Part shown: piece after piece, positions 1-8,848 of the stretch | How positions within the stretch are numbered: position 1 is the stretch's first letter | Layout of the letters: each line of letters begins with the position of its first letter | DNA from: Limnochordales bacterium | GTDB lineage: Bacteria; Bacillota; Limnochordia; Limnochordales; DUMU01 | Assembly: GCA_014896315.1 (NCBI GenBank) | Contig: JADBKP010000002.1 | Location: forward strand, 103,509 to 167,508 | Reading direction: 5' to 3' | DNA length: 64,000 nt | Position numbers and translations under genes: made by a program | The notes under the pieces: model-generated | What the model was told of the DNA's origin: nothing | What the model saw: the letters and a program-made list of their open reading frames with translations, nothing else | Databases searched by the model: none

Positions 1-1259
1 CCGGCACCGATCTTGTCATCATCACCGCGGCTCTTGGGGACTACCGCCATGGTGATCACCGGGGCGGGGAAGACGATAGGCGGTAGCCGCAGCGGCTTCT
101 CTCTGTTCGTAAGTGTATCGTTGGTGAGCGTCTCCGCCAGCTTGGCCACACCACCAATGTCGCCGGCTTCCAGGCTATCGACCGGGATCTGCTCTTTGCC
201 CCGCATGAGGAAGAGCTGGCCAATTCTCTCGTCATGATCCCGGTTGACGTTATAGGCCGTGCTGTTGGATGTGAGGGTACCGCTCACCACCCGCAGCAGG
301 GTGATCTTACCCACATACGGATCCGAGATGGTCTTGAAGGCGAGCGCGGCCAGAGGTCCATCAGCCCTGGACTCGAGCTCAACCTCCTGGCCTTGCTTAT
401 CGGTTGCCTTGTATTTGCGGGATGCCGGTGACGGCACCAGACGGACGAGATAGTCGAGGAGAGTGGAGGTGCCGGCGTTCTTCAGGGCTGAACCGCACAG
501 GACCGGAATGATCTGCCGGCTTGCCACTCCCTGAGCCAAGCCCCGCTCAATCTCCTCCTGGGTCAACTCCTCACCTTCCAGATACTTCTCGGTCAGAGTG
601 TCGTCAGCCGCCGCCACCGCTTCTACCAGAGCCTCCCGGGCCGCCTGGACGGTAGAGGCCAGTTCAGCAGGAATATCCGCAACCTTCTCCTTGCCGGCGG
701 CGTCGTAAGTGAGCATCTTGCCGCGCACCACATCGATGATCCCCCGGAAACTATCTGCTTGCCCTACGGGGATTTCGATGGGGGCGATTCCCGGTCCCAT
801 GGCCGTCCGCAATTCGCTTACGCAGCGCTCGAAGTTCGCGTTTTCGCGGTCCATCTTGTTAATAAAAACGAGGCAGGGAATGCCCGCCTCCTGTGCATAC
901 TTCCACACCTTTTCGGTGCCGACTGCTACTCCGGCCGACGCGTCAAGAAGCACCAGGGCTCCCTCGACCACTCGCAGGCTGCTGATCACCTCGCCCACGA
1001 AGTCGAAGTATCCCGGCGTGTCGAGAAGGTTGATCCGGCAGTCCTGCCACTCAAGCGGTGCCAGTGCCGTACTCAGGCTGATCTTGCGGCGGACTTCCTC
1101 GGGGTCGTAATCGGTCACCGCCGTGCCATCATCAACCCGTCCCAGGCGGCTCGTAGCACCAGCTGTGAACAACATGGCCTCGGCGAGTGAGGTCTTCCCC
1201 GCTCCACCATGAGAAACCAGGGCGATGTTACGCAGATGCTGGACATCTACCTTTTTCAA
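1..1259 (-). CDS. EF-G-like translational GTPase (C-terminus outside window)
   Basis: Not in the ORF track because it runs off the left edge; I translated it from the reverse complement. It starts with TTG just after a GGGGAGGAG ribosome-binding site, and about 419 codons are visible. The G domain shows the P-loop SHGGAGKTS (about residues 16-24), DTPG (80-83) and NKMD (134-137), followed by the start of domain II. The P-loop reads GGAGKT rather than the HIDAGKT of canonical EF-G, which is the signature of the EF-G paralog group ('elongation factor G-like protein') found beside true FusA in many Firmicutes. Its role is less defined than that of FusA. The start overlaps the end of the uracil-DNA glycosylase gene by 4 bases, so the two are probably cotranscribed. 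The family is certain; the paralog assignment is likely. Confidence 0.9.
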   Translation of the reverse strand, partial: MKKVDVQHLRNIALVSHGGAGKTSLAEAMLFTAGATSRLGRVDDGTAVTDYDPEEVRRKISLSTALAPLEWQDCRINLLDTPGYFDFVGEVISSLRVVEGALVLLDASAGVAVGTEKVWKYAQEAGIPCLVFINKMDRENANFERCVSELRTAMGPGIAPIEIPVGQADSFRGIIDVVRGKMLTYDAAGKEKVADIPAELASTVQAAREALVEAVAAADDTLTEKYLEGEELTQEEIERGLAQGVASRQIIPVLCGSALKNAGTSTLLDYLVRLVPSPASRKYKATDKQGQEVELESRADGPLAALAFKTISDPYVGKITLLRVVSGTLTSNSTAYNVNRDHDERIGQLFLMRGKEQIPVDSLEAGDIGGVAKLAETLTNDTLTNREKPLRLPPIVFPAPVITMAVVPKSRGDDDKIGA

Positions 1260-2176
1260 CCGGATCTCCTCCCCACATGCGCAGTTTGGCTTTGGCTTTG
1301 CTCTGCTGCGGCGTCACCGGTATCAGGCGTCACCCCGCTCCGCGTCTTTTGTCCCTCCGCGCCTCTCAGACCGTGAAAATGTCCCCCGATCTCGATAAAC
1401 TTCCGGCGCAGTTCAAGCAGGTCTTGCCACGCGAGAGGCTTCTTGCTCGGATCACGCAGGAGAGCTGCGGGATGAAAGGTGGCAATAACTGGTACCCCCC
1501 TCCAGTTGAACCACTTGCCATGATCCCTGGTAATCCGTGCTTCCGGCCCCACCAGCGTCTGCAGCGAAGGAGATCCCAGGCACAGGATCATCCTCGGGCG
1601 AATCATCGCGATCTGCGCCTGCAGGTAGGGGAAGCACGTCTCCCGCTCGTCAGGGGCCGGAACACGGTTATCGGGCGGACGGCACTTGACCGTGTTGGTA
1701 ATGTACACCTCCTCCCGGGTAAAGCCCGTCGCCGCCAACATCCTGTCCAAGAGCTGGCCAGCACGACCTACAAACGGACGCCCGAGCTCGTCTTCAGTGG
1801 CGCCCGGCGCTTCGCCCACAACCATCAACTCTGCGTGCGGGTTACCTTCTCCAAAGACCACCTGCTTGCAGCCGGCCCGCAGCCGGCAGCGCCGGCACTG
1901 CCGAGCAATGCTGGATATTTCATCCAGCCCCTGGCAGGAAGCAAGTTGAGCGGCCAGTGGGTCTTCCCGGTTTGCGGACGAGAACAGATCGGCGGCAACA
2001 AAAGACGCGGAAGCAGCCGCTATTTCAGAGGTGACAGGAGAGGCTGTACCTTCCCGCACACCACCGGAATCTTTGCTCTCTTGAACTGCCGGTGCAGACT
2101 CCAGCAGGGGGAAGAGTTCGAGTTGCTGATTGGTGGCGGCGGGAGTCTCCCCCCGCCGTCGGTGAGGGCGGTCCAT
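1256..2176 (-). CDS. Family 4 (Fe-S) uracil-DNA glycosylase
   Basis: 306 aa. Removes uracil from DNA to start base-excision repair. The catalytic domain begins near residue 90. The water-activating motif GEAPGATEDE (about 121-130) and the HPAALLRDP motif (about 235-243) are present. Four cysteines at about 94, 97, 165 and 181 match the 4Fe-4S ligand spacing of family 4 enzymes known from Thermus and archaea. The first 85 residues are a non-conserved extension, so the true start could be internal, although the annotated ATG has a GAGG upstream. The stop overlaps the EF-G-like start. Confidence 0.93.
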   Translation of the reverse strand: MDRPHRRRGETPAATNQQLELFPLLESAPAVQESKDSGGVREGTASPVTSEIAAASASFVAADLFSSANREDPLAAQLASCQGLDEISSIARQCRRCRLRAGCKQVVFGEGNPHAELMVVGEAPGATEDELGRPFVGRAGQLLDRMLAATGFTREEVYITNTVKCRPPDNRVPAPDERETCFPYLQAQIAMIRPRMILCLGSPSLQTLVGPEARITRDHGKWFNWRGVPVIATFHPAALLRDPSKKPLAWQDLLELRRKFIEIGGHFHGLRGAEGQKTRSGVTPDTGDAAAEQSQSQTAHVGRRSG

Positions 2177-2233
2177 TCACCAGACCTCCTCAGCCCGTCA
2201 CGGACTGGACTCGGCAAACGGATTACACGTTAT

Positions 2234-2530
2234 TCAATACCGGATGTGAAAACCGTGAAAATTTCCGCTGGGCGGCCCCCATTCGACTTTAACGTCGCGA
2301 ACCTCAGCCCCCAGCGGTCCTACCCGAAGCCTGGCCAGGTATTCCTCCAGGGCTGCACGCGGCCCTTCCACCACGGTTTCCACAGCCCCGTCGTCAAGGT
2401 TGCGGACATATCCGCTCAAGCCCCGGCGCACCGCCTCGCGCTGGGCAAACATCCGAAAACCCACTCCCTGCACCACGCCGGAAACCACGGCGTACAGGCG
2501 CAGCGGCTCCCCGGCGGCGCCTGCAGCCAT
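2234..2530 (-). CDS. acyP: Acylphosphatase
   Basis: About 98 aa from the ATG at 2530, which has GGGAGAAG upstream; the ORF track extends nine codons further to a GTG at 2557. Hydrolyses acyl phosphates such as acetyl phosphate or 1,3-bisphosphoglycerate. The family signature SGVVQGVGFR carries the catalytic arginine, and YVRNLDDGAVE carries the catalytic asparagine. The length is typical of this small cytosolic enzyme. It lies upstream of the glycosylase on the same strand with a 57-base gap, and may belong to the same transcript. Confidence 0.92.
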   Translation of the reverse strand: MAAGAAGEPLRLYAVVSGVVQGVGFRMFAQREAVRRGLSGYVRNLDDGAVETVVEGPRAALEEYLARLRVGPLGAEVRDVKVEWGPPSGNFHGFHIRY

Positions 2531-2851
2531 ACGCGAATCTTCTCCCACCGCAACCACCAGTCTACCAGGAGTAAAAAACTAGTGTTAGTATTCCGCAGAC
2601 CGGAACAAATTCCTCTTTCACACACAACGAGCCCGCCCGGGTTCACCGGCGTCCCAGACATGTACCCGCCGGTGACTGGTCGAGTCGAATACCATAGGCA
2701 TCTGGCGATCCACACCTGGGGAATGGACCGAACCACTCCGGTTCCACTATGGTGGCCGCGGCTGTCCCGAACGCTATGAGCGTCCGGCCTTCTCCGCACA
2801 TGTCCTCGACCGCTGCTTCATCCGGGGTCGCCCCCCAACAGTACCTGATGG
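2531..2851. other. Intergenic region without a recognised gene
   Basis: Roughly 320 bases between acyP and the tRNA-Pro terminator. Short ORFs here (for example a 70 aa one on the minus strand) have no recognisable motif, and I do not call them. An imperfect inverted repeat (TCACCGGCG ... CGCCGGTGA, about 2642-2675) could form a hairpin of unknown meaning. Any acyP promoter should lie here, but I see no convincing -35/-10 pair. Confidence 0.4.
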
Positions 2852-2892
2852 ACAAACAAAACAGCCCACCAGGAACCGCTCCTGGTGGGCTT
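2852..2892 (-). terminator. Rho-independent terminator of tRNA-Pro
   Basis: A near-perfect 12-bp stem (AGCCCACCAGGA / TCCTGGTGGGCT) with a 5-base loop starts a few bases past the tRNA CCA end. On the minus strand it is followed by GTTTTGTTTG. This is a classical terminator for the tRNA transcript. Confidence 0.85.
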
Positions 2893-2898
2893 TAAAAC

Positions 2899-2976
2899 TG
2901 GTCGGGGCGACTGGATTTGAACCAGCGACCTCTACCACCCCAAGGTAGCGCGCTAGCCAAGCTGCGCCACGCCCCG
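2899..2976 (-). tRNA. tRNA-Pro (anticodon GGG), CCA encoded
   Basis: The reverse complement folds as a cloverleaf. The acceptor stem is CGGGGCG/CGCCCCG, the anticodon stem is CTACC/GGTAG with loop TTGGGGT (anticodon GGG, reading CCC/CCU proline codons), and the T-loop is TTCAAAT in a GCTGG/CCAGT stem. The discriminator A is followed by a genomically encoded CCA. A strong terminator follows directly. Confidence 0.95.
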
Positions 2977-3075
2977 ATTGCACCAACCACTATATCACCG
3001 GCGGGGATTCAGCGTCAACCCACCTGCTCTCCCACCTGGCCCGGCCGCTCCCATCGGCAACCAGCACACCCGTCC

Positions 3076-4413
3076 TCAGCCGGCCCGGCTGATCATCCCA
3101 GTGCCGCTATTGCCGCTCCCGGCCCCGGCATTAACCTCGGCCTCACCGGCAGTTCTCGTCTGGCCCTCATCCGCAGGAGACAACGTATCTTCCAGGAAGC
3201 GGCGGTGGATGGCCCGAACCGCCTCAACCACGCGGCTCTCATCGATCAGGCAGGAAACCTTGATCTCCGAAGTGCTGATAACCTGAATGTTGATCCCGCA
3301 CTCCGCCAGCGCCTCGAACATCGCCGCCGCCACGCCCGGGTTCATCATCATTCCGGCTCCGACGATGGAGACCTTGGCCACCGTCTGATCCTCGAGCACA
3401 TCCTTGGCCCCTAGCTCCTGTGCTACCTTGCGCACCACCTGGCTGGCCCGAGCCAGGTCATCCCGGGAGATGGTGAAAAGCAGGTCCGTCGACTTCTCTT
3501 CCTTGGTCGTTTGCACGATCATGTCTACGTTGATCCGTTCTGCCGCCAGCGCCCCGAAAATGCGGGCCGCCACCCCCGGCCGGTCGGGTACGCCTACCAG
3601 GACCACCTTGGCCACGTTGGTGTCATGGGTGACACCAGTTACGACGACTTCTTTCTCGCCCGTATCCATCACCGTCAACTCCTTTACGATCGTCCCCGGT
3701 TCATCGCTAAAGCTGGACCGAACATGAATAGGAACACCGTACACCGCCGCAAACTCCACCGCGCGCGGCTGCAGCACCACCGCACCCAGACTTGCCATCT
3801 CCAGCATCTCCCCATACGAGATGGCCGCAAGCTTGCGAGCGTTGGGAACAATACGCGGATCGGCGGTGAAAACGCCGGTAACATCAGTGTAAATCTCACA
3901 CATGTCGGCTTTCAGTGCTGCCGCCAGCGCTACGGCCGTGGTGTCAGATCCGCCCCGTCCCAGGGTGGTGATCTCGTAATCTTCGCCGCTGACTGTAATA
4001 CCCTGAAAGCCGGCCACGATCACGATCTTGCCAGCTCCCAGTTCTCGCAAAACCCGGTCGGCACTCACCCGTGTAATGCGTGCTTTCGTGTGCACATTAT
4101 CCGTATATATCCCGCCCTGCGCCCCGGTGAGGCTTACCACCGGCTCGCCCAGGCAATCGATGGCAATGGCAAGCAGTGCGATGGAAACCTGTTCACCGGT
4201 GGCGAGGAGCATGTCCATCTCCCGGCGCGGCGGATTCGGTGTTAACTCCTTCGCTTTCCTGATCAGATCATCGGTGGTGTCTCCCTGAGCCGAGACCACC
4301 ACAACTACCTGGTTTCCCGCTCGCCGGGTGCGCACCACCCTTTCGGCCACCCGGCGCAATCTTTCCGTATTGGCAACCGAAGAACCACCAAACTTCTGAA
4401 CTATCAGCGCCAC
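3076..4413 (-). CDS. lysC: Aspartate kinase
   Basis: 445 aa, GTG start with GGGAGG upstream. Phosphorylates aspartate, the first step towards lysine, threonine, methionine and diaminopimelate. The N-terminal kinase domain has KFGGSSVA (residues 7-14) and GRGGSDTTA (about 152-160). Two C-terminal ACT domains (about 265-405) probably bind the feedback effector lysine and/or threonine. The last 35 residues are a low-complexity tail. It is third in the leftward run hom-thrB-lysC, which suggests a threonine-branch operon. Which effector controls it cannot be told from sequence. Confidence 0.96.
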   Translation of the reverse strand: MALIVQKFGGSSVANTERLRRVAERVVRTRRAGNQVVVVVSAQGDTTDDLIRKAKELTPNPPRREMDMLLATGEQVSIALLAIAIDCLGEPVVSLTGAQGGIYTDNVHTKARITRVSADRVLRELGAGKIVIVAGFQGITVSGEDYEITTLGRGGSDTTAVALAAALKADMCEIYTDVTGVFTADPRIVPNARKLAAISYGEMLEMASLGAVVLQPRAVEFAAVYGVPIHVRSSFSDEPGTIVKELTVMDTGEKEVVVTGVTHDTNVAKVVLVGVPDRPGVAARIFGALAAERINVDMIVQTTKEEKSTDLLFTISRDDLARASQVVRKVAQELGAKDVLEDQTVAKVSIVGAGMMMNPGVAAAMFEALAECGINIQVISTSEIKVSCLIDESRVVEAVRAIHRRFLEDTLSPADEGQTRTAGEAEVNAGAGSGNSGTGMISRAG

Positions 4414-4449
4414 CCTGCCGTGCCTCCCGTCGTCTCAGACGCAGATATT

Positions 4450-5568
4450 TCAACCTGATGCCAGTGGCAGCAAACCCGTGATCGGCCGGAAAAGTGCGAG
4501 TGCTCCCGGCACCCCCGCCCGGACCGCTAGTCCCGTGGCCTTGACCCCCGCGGCGGCAAACGCCTCCTGCATCGCCCCGGCCACTCTTTCCGCCGTCGCC
4601 CGGTCCGGCGCCAGGGCCACCACCGAAGGTCCCGACCCGCTCAAGGCCGCCCCCCAGGCTCCCGCCGCCCGGCTGGCGGCCAGAACCTGCTCCAGCCCGG
4701 GCACGAGCGGCACCCGGTACGGCTGGTGGAGGCGGTCGTTCATAGCCGCTCCCACCTCCTGCCAGTCACCCGCGGCGGCGGCGAGTAAAAGCCAGGAGAG
4801 CTGCGCCATATTGAAGACCGCATCCTTCCAGCTTACCTGTTTCGGCAGTACGGAACGGGAGACGGAAGTGCGCAGCACAAACCGAGGCGTCACCACTGCC
4901 GCCCAGACTTCGCCTGCCGGTGCGACCCGTGCCACGGACCACTCTCGTACCCCTTGCCGCTCAATCTCGGCGGCCGCGGTCAACCCGCCAAACAGGGCCG
5001 CCGCCAGGTTGTCCGGATGGCCTTCCAGGGCTATACCAAGGTCGAGGAGATCCCGGAAAACTCCCTCAGGTCGCAACAAGAACAGCAGCGAGTCGCTCCG
5101 TTTACTACTCCCGCCCGGCCTGCTCCAACCGTCCTCTGCCGGACCTGCCGGATTCACCGGCAACCGGCCCGCCAACCAGGCGGCGGCAACAAGTCCGGCC
5201 ACGACCGCCGTGGAACTGCTTCCCAGCCCCGATCCTGGCGGCACTCTGTTGGTACACACAAGCCGCACCGCCGGCAGCGAGACACCCGGTTGCCAAAGCT
5301 GCCAGCCGGCAAGAAGTGCCTGTACCAGCAGGTTGTCCGCGCCGCGGGGAAGCTGATCGGCCCCCCCCGCTGCGCCCACTCCCCTGATTTCGATCTCGAC
5401 AGGCAAGGAGTCGGAATCAGGCATGCCGCCCGAGGTGAGGCCACGGGCCAGCCGTTCGACTACCACCTCATTATAAAGATCGAGGGTCAGGCCCAGGATG
5501 TCGAAACCGGGGCCAAGGTTGGCCGTGGTAGCCGGAACCTTGATGAGACAGGCCCTGGCCCGCTCCAT
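4450..5568 (-). CDS. thrB: Homoserine kinase
   Basis: About 372 aa from the ATG at 5568, 34 bases after the hom stop. The longer track ORF (to 5742) would overlap hom heavily, and its extra N-terminus is not family-like. This is a GHMP kinase that phosphorylates homoserine for threonine synthesis: PATTANLGPGFD near the N-terminus, the ATP-binding loop PPGSGLGSSSTA, and ALSGSGPSVVAL near the C-terminus. It is about 60 residues longer than usual, mainly from an insert (around GPAEDGWSRPGGSSKRSD) between the ATP loop and EGHPDN. No strong ribosome-binding site precedes the chosen start, so coupling to hom is possible. Confidence 0.93.
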   Translation of the reverse strand: MERARACLIKVPATTANLGPGFDILGLTLDLYNEVVVERLARGLTSGGMPDSDSLPVEIEIRGVGAAGGADQLPRGADNLLVQALLAGWQLWQPGVSLPAVRLVCTNRVPPGSGLGSSSTAVVAGLVAAAWLAGRLPVNPAGPAEDGWSRPGGSSKRSDSLLFLLRPEGVFRDLLDLGIALEGHPDNLAAALFGGLTAAAEIERQGVREWSVARVAPAGEVWAAVVTPRFVLRTSVSRSVLPKQVSWKDAVFNMAQLSWLLLAAAAGDWQEVGAAMNDRLHQPYRVPLVPGLEQVLAASRAAGAWGAALSGSGPSVVALAPDRATAERVAGAMQEAFAAAGVKATGLAVRAGVPGALALFRPITGLLPLASG

Positions 5569-5602
5569 CTCTTGTGCGTCGGCCCCGCAGGCCGCGTTTG
5601 GT

Positions 5603-6943
5603 TCAACCACGGGCACTGCCTCCGCTCTCGCATTTATCTCCGGCCGTCCCATCCTCAACGCGGATGACACTGGCCACCTGGTGGACCGCCGCGAGGGGTT
5701 CGATCTCCCGCAACGCCTGCCGAACGTCGGCCTCCCGGGCATCGTGGGTTACAAAGACCACATCGACCGGGGACTTGCCCCGACTCTTCTGGATGACCGA
5801 CTCGATGCTGACGCCGTTACGTCCGAAGGATGCGGCCATAGCGGCCAGGACTCCCGGTTCATCGCAGACCGACAAGCGGATGTAAAAACGGGTGCGGGTT
5901 TCGGTGATGGGCTGTACCGGCTTAACCGGCCACTCTCCAGGATTGCGCCGCACCAGGAGCGGCAGCTGCCCCCGCAGCAGGTCATCGGCAGCCTCGATCA
6001 GGTCCGCAGCAACCGCCGACGCCGTCGGCAGCGAGCCAGCCCCCCGCCCGTAGAACATCAACTCTCCGACTGCGTCTGCGGAGATGAAAATGGCATTGAA
6101 AACATCCCGGACTGCCGCCAGCGGATGGTGTTGCGGCACCAGGGTCGGATGCACCCGCGCCTCGATACTGCCGTTGACGTTCTTGGCAACGGCCAGAAGC
6201 TTGATGGTGAAACCCAGATCCCGGCTGTAGGCGATGTCTACCGGTGTCACCCGGCGGATGCCTTCGACATGAATCGACTCCACAGGAATGTAGGTTTCAA
6301 AGGCCAGGGAGGCCAGGATCGCCAGCTTGTAGGCGGCGTCCCAACCGTCCACATCCGAACTGGGATCAGCCTCCGCATAACCGGCCGCTTGGGCCTGCTC
6401 CAGTGCAACCGAGAAGTCAGTACCATCTTCAACCATCCGCGTCAGGATGTAGTTGGTCGTGCCGTTGATGATTCCCATCAGGGTCTGCACCTGGTTGGCA
6501 GCCAGCCCGTCGACAATGCTTCTGATCACCGGAATCCCCGCCGCGACGCTAGCCTCGAAGTACAACCCCGCCCTGTGCTCGCAGGCTGCGCGGAAAAGCT
6601 CCGGTCCGTGCTGGGCCAGCACAGCCTTGTTGGCCGTCACTACCGGCCGCCCGCGCCCTAAAGCCGCGAGAATATACTCTCGCGCCGGCTCGACCCCACC
6701 CATCACTTCCACGATGATGTCGATATCCGGATCTTCGAGAATGTCACGCGGGTTGGTCGTCAACCGCTCCTCGGGCAACGAGACCATGCGGGGCTTGTCC
6801 AGAGAACGTACCAGTGCACGCCTGATCTCCAGCCCGACCCCCAGCCGGTTGCCGATAATCTCACCATTTTCCTGGAGCACGCGTACCAGGCCGCTACCTA
6901 CTACCCCCAAGCCCAGCAGTCCCACCTGCAGCGGGTTTCCCAC
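5603..6943 (-). CDS. hom: Homoserine dehydrogenase
   Basis: About 446 aa from a GTG at 6943 that has GGGGGTGG upstream and gives the usual short leader before the Rossmann motif. Alternative starts are ATG 6973 and the track start at 7012. Reduces aspartate semialdehyde to homoserine with NAD(P)H. GLLGLGVVGSG is the dinucleotide site; ANKAVLA, the substrate region GIINGTTNYIL, and YAEADPSSDVDGWDAAYK with the catalytic lysine follow. The last 80 residues form an ACT domain, as expected for threonine feedback. First gene of hom-thrB-lysC. Confidence 0.96.
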   Translation of the reverse strand: MGNPLQVGLLGLGVVGSGLVRVLQENGEIIGNRLGVGLEIRRALVRSLDKPRMVSLPEERLTTNPRDILEDPDIDIIVEVMGGVEPAREYILAALGRGRPVVTANKAVLAQHGPELFRAACEHRAGLYFEASVAAGIPVIRSIVDGLAANQVQTLMGIINGTTNYILTRMVEDGTDFSVALEQAQAAGYAEADPSSDVDGWDAAYKLAILASLAFETYIPVESIHVEGIRRVTPVDIAYSRDLGFTIKLLAVAKNVNGSIEARVHPTLVPQHHPLAAVRDVFNAIFISADAVGELMFYGRGAGSLPTASAVAADLIEAADDLLRGQLPLLVRRNPGEWPVKPVQPITETRTRFYIRLSVCDEPGVLAAMAASFGRNGVSIESVIQKSRGKSPVDVVFVTHDAREADVRQALREIEPLAAVHQVASVIRVEDGTAGDKCESGGSARG

Positions 6944-7044
6944 CGATTCCACCCCCACCGCCGCCCGGGTCATCGACTGGCCACAGGTCGATTGGCCATA
7001 CGTCCCGGGCACTGCCCAAAGCTGCTTGTCGGATTTACTCGCAA

Positions 7045-7086
7045 GATTATAGCAGAACCGGCTCCGCTCTGGAAACGGAGCCGGTT
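7045..7086 (-). terminator. Candidate terminator downstream of spoIVA
   Basis: Inverted repeat AACCGGCTCCG / CGGAGCCGGTT (11 bp, 9-base loop) between spoIVA and hom. On the minus strand it is followed by CTGCTATAATCTTG, which is only weakly T-rich. The TATAAT there could instead be a -10 element for hom, although no matching -35 is clear. Terminator, promoter and attenuator functions cannot be separated here. Confidence 0.4.
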
Positions 7087-7194
7087 TACCAGCACTGGGG
7101 AGTATCGGTCACGGCAAGCCGGGCACAAGCAGGGCGAGGGTGGCAGGCAGAACGCAGGGAGTGTCGCCCCGGGCGCTGCATGCGGCCGGGAAAA

Positions 7195-8673
7195 CTAAAG
7201 CAGGATGCAGATGAGCCCGCCGCTTCCTTCGTTGACAATCTTGGTGAGGGTCTCTTGCAGCTTGACCTGGGCGTTTTCCGGCATCCGATGTAACTTGCTA
7301 TCGATCCCCTCCCGGACCAGGTCGGGCAGGGACTTGCCCAGGAAGTCCGCCTGCCAGATCCGTTCAGGCTGGCGCTCGTACTGTTCCAGCAGATAGCGGG
7401 CGAACTCCTCGCCCTGGCGCTCGGCCCCGATAAAAGGTGTGACCTCGGTCGTTATGTCCGCCCGGATCATGTGAATGGCGGTAGCGGTTGCCCGCAACCG
7501 GATACCAAAACGGTTGCCGCGCCGGATCAGTTCCGGCTCTTCATAGACAATCTCCTCCTCCGCCGGAGGGACGATGCCGTACCCGGTCTCCCGGACCTGA
7601 GCCAGGGCTGCCGCTACCTTGTCATACTCCCGCTTGGCCGCGGCCAGCTCCTTCATGGCCCGCATCAGGCCGCGGTCACCCTCCAGCTCCATGCCGGTTA
7701 CCTCCTGCAAGATCTGGAAGAAGAGGCCTTCGGCCATCTCGAGCCGGATATCTGCCAGCCCCTGTCCAAGATCGAGCAGACTCAGCTCGGCGCCGGCCAG
7801 AAACTCAACGCGGGAGAAAGCGTCGACCGCCTCGTTCACATCTCGCAGCCGTACTATGCGCTCCACAACTTCGGCCACGCTCTCCTCGCAGCGCTGGCGC
7901 AGCCAGTGATCCTCGTCTAGCTCCTCCACCCATCCCGGCAGGCGGAAGGCAATCTCCCGGATCGGAAACGAGTAGAGCAACTCGCCAAGCAGCCGCAGAA
8001 GCTCGCTTTCCGTCAGATGCAGGCAGTCGAGGGGAAGCACCATCACATCGTACTTCTCGGTCAGCTTCTGGGCCAACCGGCGGGTCTCCTCGGCACCCGG
8101 ATGAACAGAGTTCAACACGACTACAAAGGGTTTGCCAAGCTCCTGCAACTCCCGGATCACACGCTCTTCCGCCGGTTCATAGGCAGCACGGGGAATGTCG
8201 GTTATTGAACCGTCGGTGGTGACAACCAGCCCCATGGTGGAATGTTCGGCGATGACCTTGCGGGTGCCGATCTCGGCCGCCTGCTGAAAGGCGATCTCTT
8301 CCTCAAGCCAGGGGGTTCGCACCCGCCGCGGCCCGTGTTCGTCCATGTATCCCAGCGCGCCTTCCACGGTATAGCCCACGCAGTCGACCAGCCGCACCTT
8401 GATACGCAGATGCTCACCGACGGAAACCTCTACTGGTTCATCAGGGACGAATTTGGGCTCGGTGGTCATGATGCTGCGCCCCGCGCCGCTTTGGGGGAGC
8501 GCATCACTGGTACGCTGCCGCACGTAGACGTCCTCGATTTCCGGGAGGACCAGAAGGTCCATGAACCGCCGGATCAGGGTGGACTTGCCCGTTCTGACCG
8601 GCCCGACCACACCGATGTAGACGCTCCCGTTGGTCCTTTCGGCAATGTCGGCAAAAAGGTCAAACTTCTCCAT
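7195..8673 (-). CDS. spoIVA: Stage IV sporulation protein A (spore coat morphogenetic ATPase)
   Basis: 492 aa, the family's usual length. It forms the ATP-hydrolysing basement layer of the spore coat on the outer forespore membrane in the mother cell. The N-terminal Walker A is GPVRTGKST (about 24-32). The Walker B-like region is RLVDCVGYTV, the switch-like motif is TTDGSITDIPR, and the conserved C-terminus is GGLICILL. The start ATG has AAGGAGGG nine bases upstream. It stands alone, with a likely mother-cell (sigma-E) promoter upstream. A very secure call, and one of the clearest signs that this is a spore former. Confidence 0.98.
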   Translation of the reverse strand: MEKFDLFADIAERTNGSVYIGVVGPVRTGKSTLIRRFMDLLVLPEIEDVYVRQRTSDALPQSGAGRSIMTTEPKFVPDEPVEVSVGEHLRIKVRLVDCVGYTVEGALGYMDEHGPRRVRTPWLEEEIAFQQAAEIGTRKVIAEHSTMGLVVTTDGSITDIPRAAYEPAEERVIRELQELGKPFVVVLNSVHPGAEETRRLAQKLTEKYDVMVLPLDCLHLTESELLRLLGELLYSFPIREIAFRLPGWVEELDEDHWLRQRCEESVAEVVERIVRLRDVNEAVDAFSRVEFLAGAELSLLDLGQGLADIRLEMAEGLFFQILQEVTGMELEGDRGLMRAMKELAAAKREYDKVAAALAQVRETGYGIVPPAEEEIVYEEPELIRRGNRFGIRLRATATAIHMIRADITTEVTPFIGAERQGEEFARYLLEQYERQPERIWQADFLGKSLPDLVREGIDSKLHRMPENAQVKLQETLTKIVNEGSGGLICILL

Positions 8674-8807
8674 CTACCGCACCCTCCTTGCAGGGTGGAA
8701 AGCCGCAGCGGAGCCGCTACCAGGCCGGGGTGGCACAGGACTTGCCCGGGATCTCTGCCGGGCCAGAGCCTGCTTGCGGCTGGTTAGGTCCTGGCTGGGT
8801 CTGTAGA

Positions 8808-8836
8808 TCTATATGAACGGGGGCACGGGGATAGTA
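8808..8836 (-). promoter_or_regulatory. Possible sigma-E-type promoter upstream of spoIVA
   Basis: On the minus strand CATATAGA resembles the sigma-E -10 (CATACAnT, two mismatches), with TACTAT 15 bases upstream as a poor -35. spoIVA belongs to the sigma-E regulon in Bacillus, which is the main reason for proposing it. The match is weak. Confidence 0.25.
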
Positions 8837-8848
8837 CAAGAGTGCAGT

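Noticed and set aside
1187-2779. 530 aa plus-strand ORF, one of many long ORFs opposite real genes
   Set aside because: It lies antisense to the EF-G-like gene, uracil-DNA glycosylase and acylphosphatase, shows no family motif, and is expected from the high GC content.
7013-7194. T-box or threonine attenuator before hom
   Set aside because: No T-box consensus, no antiterminator alternative and no leader peptide with Thr codons; only one simple hairpin is seen.
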